A DNA stretch of 64,000 nt from Elmis aenea (taxonomy: Eukaryota; Arthropoda; Insecta; Coleoptera; Elmidae), in NCBI GenBank assembly GCA_947652605.1, contig OX393576.1, positions 50,072,966 to 50,136,965 of the forward strand. Reading direction: 5' to 3'. Shown here piece by piece: positions 1 through 12,407 of the stretch; the first letter of the stretch is position 1; each line of letters starts with the position of its first letter. Position numbers and translations under genes: made by a program. The notes below the pieces were generated by a model that was not told the DNA's origin, ran no database searches, and worked only from the letters and a program-made list of their open reading frames with translations.

Positions 1-1330
1 CAAAACTCGTTAAAATATTGTACCTGTGGTAGCTGCACCGAGCCAGCAATCAGCAGAAGTTGCTTATAAGCGACCCTATAGGCAATGATCGTGTTGAAAT
101 AATCTGAAATTAGCCCATGCGTCGCTAGAGTCGTGGCACGATGGTTTATGCGTCAGTAAATTCACGAGTTGATGAGGGTAACTTCTAGCTGCGGATCTTT
201 ATTACATCCGTAGACATTTATCAGGTAAGTACCTATGCTTGGCTTTAAAACCTCTTCACGTGAATTTGCCTCGATGCTCATGCTCGCTGTTCGGCGAAGC
301 ACAAACTGTTTAAAGACTTTCAGAGGAACTGTTTCTCATTATTGTTAATTTACCAGCTCATACACGTTATGAACCGGGGAGAACCCCTTTTTGCTGCCGT
401 CTGGGAAATACTATTTAGTGCGGTACATTCTTCATCATTACTGGATGATCAATCAAAGTCTACAATGTTCCTTCAGCGATCGCTTGTTTTTTTTTTTGTG
501 TGGATAACAGTGATGAAGAAATCTAGACGATTCTATCCCGTATGTGCTTGTCATTCGCTCGCCGAAGATTAAAGTTAATTCCACCTTTGGATTTTGTTTT
601 TGTTTTGTCGCAATTAACTATATTGCAAAGCTTTTACATCAATACAAATACGCGCTATTGTTTAAAGGAGAGGGCTGTTAAATAGTAGCGCACTGGCTTC
701 GTACGGATGGATCTCGTACTTAGCAGCTCTGATGTGCTGCACAAGGAAGTTTGATACGAAATACGGCACTAGAAATTACCCCTTAAGGCGTCCCAAAGGA
801 CACAGGCTCTTTACCACGCCCTTTCTAGATAAATGGGACAATATTTCCCTCGTTGGTTGTCCCAGAAAACTTACTCAAATCTCAGTTTGCCCGTCAGCTG
901 ACGTAATACCAAGTTTTTGAATAATATATTCGCTGACACACATTACCGCGTTCCGTAAATACGGCCGCTTGGCCCGAGAAAATTCGTTAATAGTTGCGAC
1001 CTCTCGCCAACTCTAGATTACTTTTTCTTTTATTAGAGTTTGTGGAGTTTGTTAAATTTTGGATAAGGAGACAATTAGATGTTGAACTGGAAGCAAATTA
1101 GCGAATGCTAGATACAAATTTATTATCTAATCTGCGTTTATTTATCGTGGTCACGGAATGGGTAAACAACCCCATGTTTTGGCTTATATTAGATAGTTTT
1201 GTTTACTTTGCATCATAAGTAGTAATCAAGCGTTTTTTACTTCACGAAAATCAAACGATGAAGTAAATCCTCTCATTTCTATTATAAAATTAGAGTATCC
1301 AGATTAATATTATGTATGTACCATTTTAAC
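1..1330. other. Unassigned DNA, moderate GC in first 1 kb
   Basis: I see no gene or recognisable transposon end here. The first kilobase is less AT-rich than most of the window. Its two short open frames (342-572 and 732-920) have no family motif and look like chance ORFs. Confidence 0.5.
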
Positions 1331-1365
1331 ATTGTCTTTTCCTTATCGTAATAAGACTGGAAAGT

Positions 1366-1455
1366 GGTACTTTACTGGACAAGTAGACAATTTTTGGACG
1401 AGTCGTAGGCGAGTCGTGTAAGGATACGAGTCCAGTAAAGACACTTTACAGGTAT
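1366..1455. repeat. Short imperfect hairpin
   Basis: The two sides pair over about 22 bases with a few mismatches: one arm holds TTTACTGGAC near 1371-1381 and the other GTCCAGTAAAG near 1430-1440. The loop has a repeated CGAGTCGT motif. It could be a tiny MITE; a precursor-microRNA reading is possible but unsupported. Confidence 0.4.
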
Positions 1456-1964
1456 GTTACTTGCAATATTTCTTCTGCCTCCGCCACTGACACCAAAATC
1501 ACCATTGTCACCATCCGTAATTAAGTAATAACTGTTAAGTTAAGTTACAGTTACAGGTAAAAACTCACTTGGTAGTATAACGACGCTTGTTTGATAGCGT
1601 AAATCAACAAGGCAACCAGTTACTTTCTGGCCTAGGCCAATAAAAATGTATTATCCAGCCTTAAAATTGATCAGACACAACACATTTTTCAGACGGATGC
1701 AAAAGAATTATTTTGTGTTTATAAATACACACAAAGAAAAAAATCTCATTTTTTAAACTAATTGTCACCATAACTTAAAATCATTAAAATATTTTAAGTG
1801 AGGGTTGAATGGGATATATACTTCTTACTTTCATGTTATGACATTTACAAAACGATTATTTGATGGTGTTGTTATTTTTAAAAAGCAACTTTAGTTTTGC
1901 GAACTATTATTTCCTTCTTTTTCTTATACACCACTCGAACGTTAGGTGTGAGATTATAAACTGC

Positions 1965-2245
1965 TTTAAAACTTTTAAACCATTGCCTGTAGATAAAAAT
2001 TAATTAGAACCAATTTTGTAGAGAATTCCATGCTCTATTAAAAAGCTAAAAGGTATTTTACGATAGAATTAAATTTTCGGTGACAGAGTCTTATAAATGC
2101 AGAAGTGTAAAAAATCAAGTAAATGTTGATATCTGCTTAGCATTTCATTTTAGGAAAAAGTTTTACTTAAAATGTTTTATTAGAAAAAAAGTCCTCCATT
2201 ACCACTTACAATATTTACGGTGATAAGACTACTACGATTGCCATT
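1965..2245. repeat. Solo arm of foldback repeat Rep-B
   Basis: This stretch is clearly similar to 16725-16975, the right arm of the large foldback at 15485-16995. Shared landmarks include CCATTGCCTGTAGA, TAGAGAATT and ACAGAGTCTTATAAATGCAG, in the same order. The opposite arm is missing, so this is a fragment. Confidence 0.75.
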
Positions 2246-2289
2246 TAAAAAAAAAGTTGTTTTGTCAAATATCTCGCACGGTAATTTAT

Positions 2290-2580
2290 AAAAAAAAAAT
2301 CTTACTATAGCCATCATATAGAAAACAAAATGTACAAAACATTTTTATTTTGACGTTTTTGTGCATTCGCAACAATAGCCGAGATATTTAACTTTAAAAA
2401 TTTTGATCGATTTCGGTTTTTTCGTTATATCACGCAAGCCATGGAATTTTTAAACAAAACAAGATCTGGTTTAAAATACACTCCTAAATAGCTAACTTTT
2501 GTCCCATTTAACCAACCTTGTATTTTCATTATTTACGGAGATAGCAATAGTGTCCCATGGAAAAGTGAAATACCCTGTAT
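2290..2580. mobile_element. MITE-like repeat Rep-A, partial copy
   Basis: This copy matches 10080-10328 in order: GCCGAGATATTT, CGATTTCGGTT, TCGTTATATCACGCA and CCATGGAATTTTTAAACAAA. It ends in a TACCCTGTAT-type terminus, as many TA-flanked MITEs in this window do. The left end is unclear. Confidence 0.7.
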
Positions 2581-3508
2581 ACATATATCCTGTGAATTTG
2601 TTTGAGAATAAAACCAACAATTACAAACAGTTTTTTAATTATTTTAATGATTGCCTAACTTAATAATTATAACACTTTTGCATATACAAAACTACTCATG
2701 TAACGCGCTGTCACCCTGTATAACTAAGTGGTCATTAGCTAATCCGCAATGTAAATAAAAGCAAAATAAAATGTTTGTTCGCAGAAAAGCTTCAGCGCAG
2801 AGAAATAATTAGTTAGTTCCGTAATAGCATCCGCAGAACTAGCAAAGTAAAAAATATGTTAATGCGTCAACCACATTAATAACTTGGCATGGCGTGTTGC
2901 ATTAACCACCAACCCTTGGTGAGCCAACGTGGTCTAATATTGTCAGCCATCCTTTACTAGGCCTAAAGCAGACGCTAAAGTCCAAACCGAGTCTGAAATA
3001 CGACGCTCCCGCCCTGTAATGGGGTGGTTTCAATGAATACACAGGATCTAATAAGGGACCGCGTCCAGGAAGTTTGCATACGGCGGCATATCAAGCCAAT
3101 CCTTCGATTTGACGAGCCGATATTGGATATAAGCGCCTTGTTGAATATGCAAATGCACCGAACCGTAATATCAAAACAACAATGGTTTGAAGATTAGTGG
3201 AATTTGATGTATGAAGCGCGCTAATTAAATATTCTGTAAGATTTTTCGTATAACGTGTTTGCCACTGCTCAACATTTAACAACTGTTGTTTATGTTTTCG
3301 GAAATATTTTAATTACCATTTTGTAAATTGATCAAAGATTTTATTAAAAACTGGATTTTTCGTACATATAATTCAAATACTCATCTAAGAATATGTTTAT
3401 AGTTAATATTTCATTTCTAAATATACCAGGGGCAAAAAACAAGTTCAAGCTCACTCCTGTTTTCCTTAGTTAGTGTACATGTAAACATATTAGTGGAGCA
3501 CTAAGTAC
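2581..3508. other. Unassigned DNA with a GC-richer block at 2870-3130
   Basis: No gene is recognisable. The block at 2870-3130 is noticeably richer in GC and CpG than its surroundings and has no visible repeat structure. It is listed as a possible conserved or regulatory segment only because of composition. Confidence 0.3.
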
Positions 3509-3715
3509 TAGGGTTTCTGTCTCGAGATCCATTTTAATCTATTTTTTATTTTCCCGGAAATACTTATGGTCCCGGGGAAAACCTGGACATTTAAAAAAAT
3601 GTATTTTTGTTTATATTGTGTAAAGATCTTTGTAATATTATCATACCTTATCAGAATTCATTATAATTGTTTTTACTAACCTGCAAAAACTTTATTCTTA
3701 TTTCATAATAATATA

Positions 3716-4093
3716 CAGGGTGTTCCAGCCAAGACGAATTATTCTGTAGCTCTGTTATTAGCAATTATATTCAAAACTAGGCGATTTACCCGGCGTTGCA
3801 CGGGTGATTACAATTCTCTTTGATCAATCACAGACTACTCGCGCTCCGCGCTCGCGCTCGGCGGACGTTTCCGGCCGTTCCCGGGCATTTCCGGCCGTTC
3901 CTTATACGACGTTTGGTCCGTCAGGTCCTAAATAGTAACTGTGCGAAATTTGGTTCCGATCGGCCAACGGACCTAGGATTGTATAGCGAACAAACAAACA
4001 AACACACAAACAAGCTCTTTTATATATATAGAAGATTAATATTATTACTAATAACAGAGCTATCGAATAATTCGTTTTGGCTGGAACACCCTG
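3716..4093. mobile_element. Mariner-type MITE with TA target site
   Basis: The termini CAGGGTGTTCCAGCCAA and its inverted partner TTGGCTGGAACACCCTG are flanked by TA on both sides. Pairing extends inward through GAATTATTC and the CTCTGTTATTAG region. A second repeat (3776-4034) fills the loop. Confidence 0.8.
3776..4034 (+). repeat. Short interspersed repeat inserted in the MITE loop
   Basis: It begins ACTAGGCGATTTACCCGGCG and ends in a run of CAAACAAACAAACA followed by TATATATATAGAAG. The interior is much more GC-rich than the MITE around it. Repeats with this kind of start and CAAA-rich tail are common in insect genomes and are usually attributed to LINE or SINE families. I cannot assign a family and see no clear target duplication. 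Confidence 0.5.
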
Positions 4094-4114
4094 TATAACA
4101 TAACAAATTATGTA

Positions 4115-4756
4115 CTGGGTGGTCCTCATAGGTATCTCACTTAATATTTAAGATAAAGCAGTCTATAAAAACAAAAAACAAACAAGGTGTAAAATCTTTT
4201 ACAACTCATGTTGTACAAGTTACGAAGGTTTTTAAATTTTTTGTTGAGATAAGAATTATAATTATTTGAACATCAGATAACAACAGTAAAGTCAAAATCA
4301 GCAGTTATGTGGTACCTATATTGTTATTATCGGTTATGTTATCCTGAAATATTTATAATGTTTATCTCAAGAACAAATAAAAAAAAACCTTCGTAACTTA
4401 TACCACATGAGTCTTAAAAGGTTTTTTACACCCTGTTTTTTTTTTGTTTTCACAGCCTGTTTTTCTTTTAAAAAAAACTAAAAAATTTTCGTAACATACG
4501 TGTTATTGAAAATAGCTACATCAACTCTAAAATATTTTAAATGAAAAAAAATAAGGAATTTATATCGGTAATAGCCTACTCTAGCTTACATTTAAAGTAA
4601 GATATGTTGTGTCATAACTTTTTAACAGCGAGCGTAAAAACTTTTTTTTGTATTATAAAATTTTCAAAAGTGCAATTTTTTTGTAATATAACCGTTTCTC
4701 TATCTTGAATATTAAGGGAGATACCTATGTAATCTCATCAAATTTAGATCACCTTG
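4115..4756. mobile_element. TA-flanked foldback MITE
   Basis: The left end CTGGGTGGTCCTCATAGG and a right end containing ATACCTATG and GATCACCTTG are imperfect inverted repeats flanked by TA (4113-4114 and 4757-4758). Internal arms also pair, with CCTTCGTAACTT at 4388 mirroring AAGTTACGAAGG at 4218. Rep-G copy 2 holds the empty site at 35751-35770. Confidence 0.75.
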
Positions 4757-5273
4757 TACACCCGTGGTATGCGCAAAGAAAAGCCCGGTCTCTATAGCAA
4801 GGTTTATATCATCAATATTAGCTTACAGTTTTATTTTTGTGTACCCTGGTAGTCAAAGCAAATTAGTTGCTAGATGCTCTGAAAACGATTTCATTCACAT
4901 TAAAGAGCCTGAGAAAGCATTTGATGCAACAGGGCTTTCTGTCAATAAATTAAGAATAAGACCAAGTGACCGAAACATAAATCCATCTTAAAAATTATCT
5001 TAGCGTGTCCATTAAAATAAAATTGCAATAAAAAGGTAATATTTCTGAAATTCTCTCACCAATATTATTTTATTATTTATAAAAATCATGGAGAAAATGT
5101 ATTATATACGTGACTTGGAGTAGTTTTAACCGCTCCCTTGATTATTCCGATTATTTATTTCAAAATATTGACATAATTCTTTACAGCCCGGGATCGCGAG
5201 AAATCCCGAGAAAAAGTCTAATTTCGTGTCTGAATCCTGGGATAAGCAGATACGTCTAATATGTGAAACCCTA

Positions 5274-5930
5274 AGCGCTACTAGTACTCATGAATTTGTT
5301 AATGTTTACTCACAATTTAATAAACCCGATTCCTCCACCATTTTGTGACTGAGAATCCGTATGTATACTTTTTAATGTTCCTCTACCGCTAGGCGTTATA
5401 ATTTAAAAGCAAAGCAAAGCGAATTATGTAATCCTATTTAACATATTTATTTAATAACACAGTTTTAGAAAGCGCAAGGAATCGCTGGTTAAAAGAATTT
5501 TAATAGGAAAGAATTTTAGTGCAGCTTTCAAAGGGGACAGGACTGATCTGAAATAAAAAATTGATGCTGTACAAAAGTTATCAGCTAAAAAAATATAAAA
5601 ATGATAAATTATCCACCATGCTCACCTGACGTGGCAAAGTACAACTTTTGCTTATTTATTAGAATTTTGCGGGATAGAAAAATCTTGTTTATTAAGATTA
5701 GATTGATACTGCAATTCGCGATGGAAAGTAAGAATGGTAATGTGTATTATTGATGGAGGGAATTATTTTAAATATATTTCAAATAAAATCTAATATAATA
5801 TACCCGTGTTTTCTATCCTAATATATTTAGCTTTGCTCTCGTTTAATGTAAAGCTTAGATTTTATTGACTTTTTTCAAATATTCTAACAAAAAACGTCTT
5901 TAACGACTTTAAAATGTTTAATAAAGCGGC
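5274..5930. other. AT-rich unassigned DNA
   Basis: No open frame with family motifs and no inverted-repeat termini were seen. Composition is ordinary for the window. Confidence 0.5.
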
Positions 5931-6320
5931 TTATTTATTTAATTTATTTCCGCGGAGGTGGTCCCCTTTGGGGTTTCTGTACCGTGACCTTTTGGTCCAT
6001 TGCACCCTCAGGTCTATCACCCCTTAAAGAAGTCCTGTGTTTTTGAAAAACTTCAGGATTTTCTTTAAGGGTGTTTTTCTTAACTCTTCTTGGTTGACTT
6101 TTTCCATCCCTAGAAGTCTACGCCGATAGTGTGAATCCTTCACACTGGCATATTATGTGAAGAGGAGTTTCTTCTTCACCACATCCTCTGCATATATCGG
6201 TCTCTAATATGTACCTAGATGTTTGTTTAGCCCGCAGTGTCCTGTAACGAGTCCTATGGCTGCTCTGATGTCTGCTCTGCTCATTCTGAGCATTTCTTTT
6301 GTCTTTTGATTATTATTAAC
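5931..6320 (-). pseudogene. LINE 3' end, broken (Jockey/I-like ORF2 tail)
   Basis: Minus-strand reading gives a segment with SRADIRAAIGLVTGHCGLNKH, followed after a frame change by ETDICRGCGEEETPLHIICQC. Known biology: this pattern, a GHCxLNKH region followed by a CxxC...H...C finger, is the RNase H and C-terminal zinc-knuckle end of ORF2 in insect non-LTR retrotransposons. A stop and frame shift lie at about 6204, and another stop follows near 6120. The minus-strand 3' tail is a TAAATAAATAA-type run at 5931-5950. The copy is strongly 5'-truncated and cannot be functional. The clade is uncertain. Confidence 0.8.
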
Positions 6321-7528
6321 ATATGTATTATATGTATATCTTATTAAAAATGTACTTCTAATATCGCTTTTACTACTAAAGTTTTGCTTTAAATCTAAGC
6401 CATGCAAAATACTAGTATCTATTGTTAAAATAATAGTAATATAAAATATTAAAATTTCACAAAAGATTAAATATGACTAAAAAAAAATTAAGTGTTAAAA
6501 CAATTAAGTAATTGGAAAAGCAATGCAACAAACAAGAGGAAAACAAATTATTCTAAAAGACGTTATCAATCCAATTGACTCTTATTTTCTTTCTCCATTT
6601 GTTTACATCGGGATTTGCTACTGTGTCTAAATAAATTAATACCAGTAAAGATAAATAATTAGTTTAAGTTCTTACAATATAAATTAACTTGTTTATATAT
6701 AAATTAATGCCTAACCGGAAAAACCTTTATTTTGTTTAAAAAAAAAAAAAAAGCAGATTTTGTACGGCTTTTTATACACTTCATTAAAAAATAATATGTG
6801 CTACATTTGCTGTAGGATTTGATTTAATTTGTACAGCTTACGCTTACACACAGCAGTTATTATGAGGGGATACAATAATGAGTTCTATAACGATCTTTAT
6901 ATAACACTTAATCATGCTGGTAGAGTCATATAACTTGATTTAATCACAAAAGTTTAAGCGATAAAGTCTAGTAAAACTATCAAGGAACTCGATAAAACAT
7001 ATTAAATCTTTATGTCTATATTAGCCTGAGGTAATGCAATTAAATATGCAGTTAAATAAGTTAGTAATTGAGAAATATTTACTTGCGGTTCACAATAAAG
7101 TCAAAACAATGAGCAAAATATAACATAAAATGATAAAATATTATCAAATGTGTCTTATAAATTATTATCACTGATACATTTTTAATATTTGTGTAATTGC
7201 TAAAGCAACTGGTTGAATAAATATCGAAGAAAATAATTTACTCTGGCGTGTTCAAAACTAAGCTGGCCTAATCAATTTTAAGTGCTTTTTTTATAAACAA
7301 GAATAACAAATTTTAAATTTTTACTGTAATAATTAGAAAGTTAGAAACAAAAGTTCAAAATACAGTTTTTCAGATTTTTTCATAATATTCTAGAAACTGG
7401 TCGAAATTTGCGCATTTTCCAAGCACGTAAGAACACTTCCTTGCTAATTTTACCATCCCTCTATCTCTAAAGGTCTAAGGCCCATGTTCTTCGTAATAAA
7501 TAATAATATATTGTGACGAAACGTACTA
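6321..7528. other. AT-rich unassigned DNA
   Basis: No gene or transposon ends were recognised. There is a 14-15 base A run near 6739-6752, followed by ordinary AT-rich sequence. Confidence 0.5.
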
Positions 7529-7530
7529 TA

Positions 7531-8790
7531 CAGCCCGTTCTACAAAATGGGCCCACGACTATAGCGACTTCAATTGTGATTTAACCATCAATAAACCATA
7601 TACATGGTGTAGACTCGGATCAGGCAACATAGCAATTTCAATGGTAAAATTTTAAAAGTCGTATTCTTGCTCCCCTAATTATTTTAGAAAAAAAGTGGAA
7701 ATACGTTTTTTGTCGAGAAAAAAAATTCTGTATCCATAAATGTAATCAATATTACTTTTTCGTTTTCCAATAACTAAAAATTAAGCAATTACAAAACGCG
7801 TTTTGACAAAAATCTGTACTGCCTTGGAATTATGCTATGACAACTGCCCAGCCTAATGTCACTTATACTGTCACTTTGACGTGAAGTTTATTCATAATAA
7901 TCATTTTTATTGTATCTTGGAATGAAAACATAACTAACAACTGTGTAAAATAAATGTTTGATAAAATATATGACTTTTAAAATTTTACCATTGAAATTGC
8001 TATGTTGCGTGATCCGAGCCTACATTCTGTATACAATATTATTAAATGGGACAGTCTTACAATTAGCTACAACTTGGCGAAAACAAATCTGCTTTAAACA
8101 CCTTCATTTATTTGTTGTGACGACACCGACATTTTTTTTTAATTGGTTGGTAATAAATGCAATAAAAAACTAATTTGAGCTAGTAGGCCATTTAATCAAA
8201 ATTTCTGTTAAAAAAATAATTACTCATAATCAAGTAACCTTAAAAACACTTGCTTAACTGTAAATACGATGCCAGTTTTGCATAGACAAGAATGGCTCAC
8301 AGTTTGAGCAATATTTTTAGTCCTGTTTTGTTATCGTTGTGGTATAATATCCAATAGCAATTTTCTCATTGGTAATACTCATTCAGATTCCACTGACTTA
8401 CAGTTAAGCATATGTAACAACCTTAAAGTGGGGTTGCTTGATTATGAGTATTTTTTTTAACACAATTTTGATTAAATGGCTCACTAGCTCCAATTAGTTT
8501 TTTGCATTTTTTACAAACATTTCATAGTATAACCCTACTAAAAGTCTAGACTCTAGACCGTTGAAAAGTACTGAAAATGCTCTACAAGAATACACCAAAA
8601 AAATTATATCGACCAATTTTTAAAAACTGTCGGTGACGTCACAACAAATAAATGAAGTTTAAAACATAATTTTTTTTCGCTAAGTTGTAGCTAAGACTGT
8701 CCTATTTAATAATTCTATATGGTTTGTTGATGGTTAAATCACAATAATTGAAATCGCTATAGTCTTGGGCCCATTTTGTAGAACAGACTG
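7531..8790. mobile_element. Long foldback MITE, TA target site
   Basis: The termini start CAGCCCGTTCTACAAAATGG and, inverted, CAGTCTGTTCTACAAAATGG, flanked by TA at 7529-7530 and 8791-8792. Pairing continues through the shared GGGCCCA, GACTATAGCGA and TGATTTAACCATCAA. The arms carry further complementary blocks (8020-8270 with 8395-8720), so most of the element can fold back on itself. No transposase is encoded. The left arm is split by a second MITE at 7603-8029. Confidence 0.85.
7603..8029. mobile_element. Nested TA-flanked MITE in a foldback arm
   Basis: The inverted ends share TGTAG, CTCGGATCA, GCAACATAGCAATTTCAATG and GGTAAAATTTTAAAAGTC. TA flanks both sides (7601-7602 and 8030-8031). 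The right arm of the host foldback (8690-8720) has the uninterrupted sequence at the corresponding position, so the insertion boundary is supported internally. Confidence 0.8.
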
Positions 8791-8829
8791 TATATCGGCT
8801 CGCACTGTTATGGAAGAGTAAACATTACT

Positions 8830-9280
8830 CTTATGTTTATTGTTTTTAATTGTGGCTCGTAATAATCTTTATAATGTGGTTGGATTCTAAAACGCTGTTT
8901 TACGTAGTACACGGGTCTAAAGCAATTATATATAACCCAGTAAGAAACAAATAAAATATAAGAATTTTAACTACAAACTCAAACGGCTGTACATTTTTCG
9001 GAGGTTGGTTCTTAATTACCTAAGCCCGACTGGCCCAAGATTTTGTTTCCTGTTATCTCCTTTTATTGTAGTTATTTACTTGTCATCTTTTTCTGTAAGC
9101 ACATTTGTACACTAGTAATATATTAACGTTAATTTGTTTTACTAAAGTTACAATCTTCTTAAATGTTCCCTTTTGAAGTATTACTTATTTTAGAAAATAC
9201 TGTGTTAGTATTTGTTCCATGGTATTCATTTAAAAGTAAATGAAATAACAGTGAAGCAAAACAAAAATGATTAATACCAG
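8830..9280. repeat. Dispersed repeat Rep-E, copy 1
   Basis: This stretch aligns with 30105-30560. Shared blocks include GGCTGT-CATTT, GGTTGGTTCT, CTAAGCC-GACTG-CCCAAGAT, GTCAGTATTTGTTC-like text and TATTCATTTAAAA-TAAATGA. No protein, terminal repeat or target duplication is evident, so its class is unknown. Confidence 0.6.
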
Positions 9281-9429
9281 GCGTCGCAATACATTGCCTA
9301 CTATACAAAGGTGTTAGTGTTAAGAAATTCTTTCAATTAATGAAAAAATATTTCGAGGGTTGCCCTGATTTAAATTCGCTGTCCAATATCAAAACATAGT
9401 TCGTCTAACTAAACGATACATAAATTGGT

Positions 9430-9720
9430 TTATTTTTCATGTTTACGAACCCAAGGTAATTTTGTTCTGCACGTGTCTTGATCGGGAATCAATAGATTTT
9501 GTCCGTTTGATATCTCGGAACACCACGCACGACCGAGTTTTCGCAAACACATCCAAGAGGGATAAACATATCTTTTCATTCGGTCTCTCTGTCTGCTACT
9601 TCACTCTTGGCTTACCGCGGCGTGTAAGATTTTCCGAAGTGAATAGAAGTAATACACATCACATCGAATTACAGTTTTATATCGAGTTATATTTTTACGA
9701 TTTCTGACTTAATCTCTGAA
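9430..9720. other. GC-richer non-repeat segment
   Basis: Composition rises relative to its neighbours and CpG is frequent. The 81-codon open frame here has no recognisable motif. It could be conserved non-coding DNA, or simply older unique sequence. Confidence 0.3.
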
Positions 9721-10002
9721 GATTGCATTTATTTTTCAAACTTTTGTACCTACATCCAAATATTATGTAGATTTATTTTTTGATGTGAATTTAGAAAATT
9801 TTAAAATTACTTAAAATTAAGTGCAGATACAGAGTGTCCTTTAGATTTAGACCATAACCATTTTGATTATCTCATCTATTTTTAACACTAAAAGTTAAAC
9901 AAACCTTACATGTTATTAACAAAACTTTCTGTATACTACGTATGGAAAAAATAAAAAGCATAAAAAGCTGCCAAAAAAAACAAGTTATACTGAAAGTTTT
10001 CT

Positions 10003-10328
10003 TTTCGATGGGACACTATCCCTTTCGTCCTAAACAATGAAAATACGAAGTTGCTTACCCAAATGGTAAAAATTTTACTGTCACCATTTTATAGCAAAAA
10101 AATACAGTTGTATGTATTGGCAACGATAGTCGAGATATTTGAGTTTAAAAATTTTGGTCGATTTCGGTTATTTCGTTATATCACGCAGGCCATGGAATTT
10201 TTAAACAAAACAATATCTTGTTTAAAATGCACTACCTACTAAATAGATAACTTTTGTCCTACATAACCAACCTTGTATTTTTACAATTCACGGAGAATAG
10301 TGTCCCAACGGAAAGTAAAACGCCCTGT
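10003..10328. mobile_element. MITE-like repeat Rep-A, fuller copy
   Basis: The inverted arms begin near GATGGGACACTATCC at 10009 and end with GAATAGTGTCCCAACGG near 10296-10312, followed by a CGCCCTGTATA terminus. The middle matches the copy at 2290-2580 closely. It has no coding capacity. Confidence 0.7.
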
Positions 10329-10334
10329 ATATTC

Positions 10335-12400
10335 GAAATTTTAATGTATTTTGATTTGGCTTTATTATTATTTTTACGAATGGCTTATAATTCAAATCAG
10401 ATAGTAAGTTTTATTGATTTCGTTTAATTGATTTAAGAAAAAAATTGTATTCGTAGGCCATAAAAACAACTCCTTTGCATAAGTAACAGTTAGGTATGAT
10501 TTTTTCTTCATTTTCCATGAATATAAAATAAGTTCAAAATATCTGTGTTTGAATACTCTCGATTTTCAATTTTCATAGATGCTTCAGACAAACGCGATAA
10601 AAGTGGTTGACAGTTTTTAATTTTAATAATGGCATTTGTTGTCATTTACTATTTAAAAATGTTACAATTTTCTCTAAACTTTATTAAAAATTCTTAATAA
10701 CTCGAAAATTATTGCAAATAAGTATAGGAAACGCTGAAACAGATTAATGCAGAATTTAATTTTGCATCAGAAAATGGAAAATAATATTGGACATTGTATT
10801 TGAAAAAAAGGGGTTTAGTGGTCTGAAGTTGCATTAAAAGAGAGTAAAATTTTGGACACCCTATAAGTTGTAAGCAATGCATCGATTGCAAACATTCCAG
10901 GATTAACCTGAAGGTTTCTTCTCAATTTGAGCGTCCGCTTCAAAAATAGTGCGGGTAGATAATATTAAGCATCACGATAAACATTAAAAAAATCTCAAAA
11001 AAATTCAAAATTCTAAAAAACGACTGCACTTGGGTATAATAAATGCTGTCAAAAGCCCCATTAAAATAACGTGTTTAATCCAAAAATGCAATAAAAAATA
11101 TACCATTGTATTTGAAATAAGAAAGTAGGTGTCAACTTCTCGTATTTACGGAAGTGTCGCCATCTTGAAAATGTTTTTATTAAACAGATCATATGCCATT
11201 ATGGTCATAACCGAAATTTCGATCATTACTTTTTTTGTTCTTCATATATTTCTAATGCACGGTCCCAATCAATCACCCTGTATATTTTCATGGTCTGCGG
11301 ATCCTTTTTATGGATTTGATGACGTTCTTAAAAACATTCTAATCAATAGTATTAACACGGAATTTACTAAAAATCGTAGTCTTTCCATTTAAAAAGTAAT
11401 TAGGTTCGATTTTTTTTAATACCTATACCCTAATTTAAAATTTAATATTATGTAACTATTTGTAGGTTTTTCCACTTTACTATTGCAAGCGAACAAAATA
11501 ACGCAGACAGCAGACAATTTCGAACAGCATTTCTGCTTTATTAAATACAATTTCAGCTTAAATATAAATGCATAACCTGATACCTGATAATACAAAAACT
11601 TGTCAGCTTATGTTTAGTATTGTTATTGTTGAAATTCCACGATTTTGACATGCTATTTCAGTATTTATTTAAAACAAAAGTGGATTAGGGCTATCCATTG
11701 ATTTTAATATTTAGCACATATGATATTTACCTATATATTTTAATAGTTTGAGGTTTTGATTAAATTAAGTAAAAGTGTTGGAACCACATGACTTTAATCA
11801 TACATCGGTATGTTAATAAATTTATTTCATACTTGAGACTTGAGACAACGTTTAAAAAATATGCCAGGCAAATTCGTAATGTAAGTACCGTTGGGATATG
11901 AAAAACAAAGACTGTATTTTGAAAGACTTATTTTGATTAGATTTGTTATACTTTAAACTTTAAACTAATTATGTTATATTTTATATATTAATATTAATCT
12001 AAAACTTAAAAAACCTACAATATAAATGTTCGGTTATATAAATAGCTTTGTTAATAATACATTAAAAAGTAACAATTTATATACATAAAGCTATCTCAGT
12101 TTTTCTACTTAATTTCGTTAAATTGGATTGTCGCTAAAGCGATCTATTCACAAACAAAGCAACAAACTTTTCAATTTATTGATTTAAATTTGCTTTTATC
12201 CATGACTTGTCTAACATTCTCTTTTATCTTGCAGGTAACTTTGATGCATCTTGTTAGCAAATAAATCCCGTAAACAGTAGGTAAGATATTCTTTGTTTAG
12301 AGTTGAGTTAATAAAATACGTTTCTCAGTAAGCAATTCACAAATGTGTTGACTTTAGTACGAATTATTTAGTTTATTACATTTTTGTTGTGTAAATTTGT
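10335..12400. other. AT-rich DNA with MITE debris
   Basis: No gene is recognised. Short relics include GGACACCCTATAAG near 10854 and CAATCACCCTGTATA near 11270, both resembling termini of the TA-flanked MITEs elsewhere in the window. The open frames at 10709-10891 and 11129-11392 lie in this debris and show no protein family. Confidence 0.5.
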
Positions 12401-12407
12401 ATTAAAA

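Larger units (their letters stand above)
3509..5273. mobile_element. Rep-G element, copy 1, carrying nested MITEs
   Basis: The ends read TAGGGTTTCTG and, inverted, TAGGGTTTCAC, with CCCGGGA/CCCGAGA motifs just inside each end, which suggests a non-autonomous hAT-like element. The same body recurs at 35515-37855; shared landmarks are CCCGGAAATACTTAT, GTGTACCCTGGTA, TAAATTAAGAATAAGACC and TTATTTATTTCAAAATATTGACAT. No convincing 8-bp target duplication was found. Two TA-flanked MITEs (3716-4093 and 4115-4756) are inserted in this copy. Confidence 0.65.

Noticed and set aside
342..920. Two short open frames in the first kilobase
   Set aside because: No domain, no signal, no supporting context; frames of this size are expected by chance.
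3820..4129. Overlapping plus- and minus-strand frames of 92 and 75 codons
   Set aside because: They cover a TA-flanked MITE and the GC-rich repeat within it.
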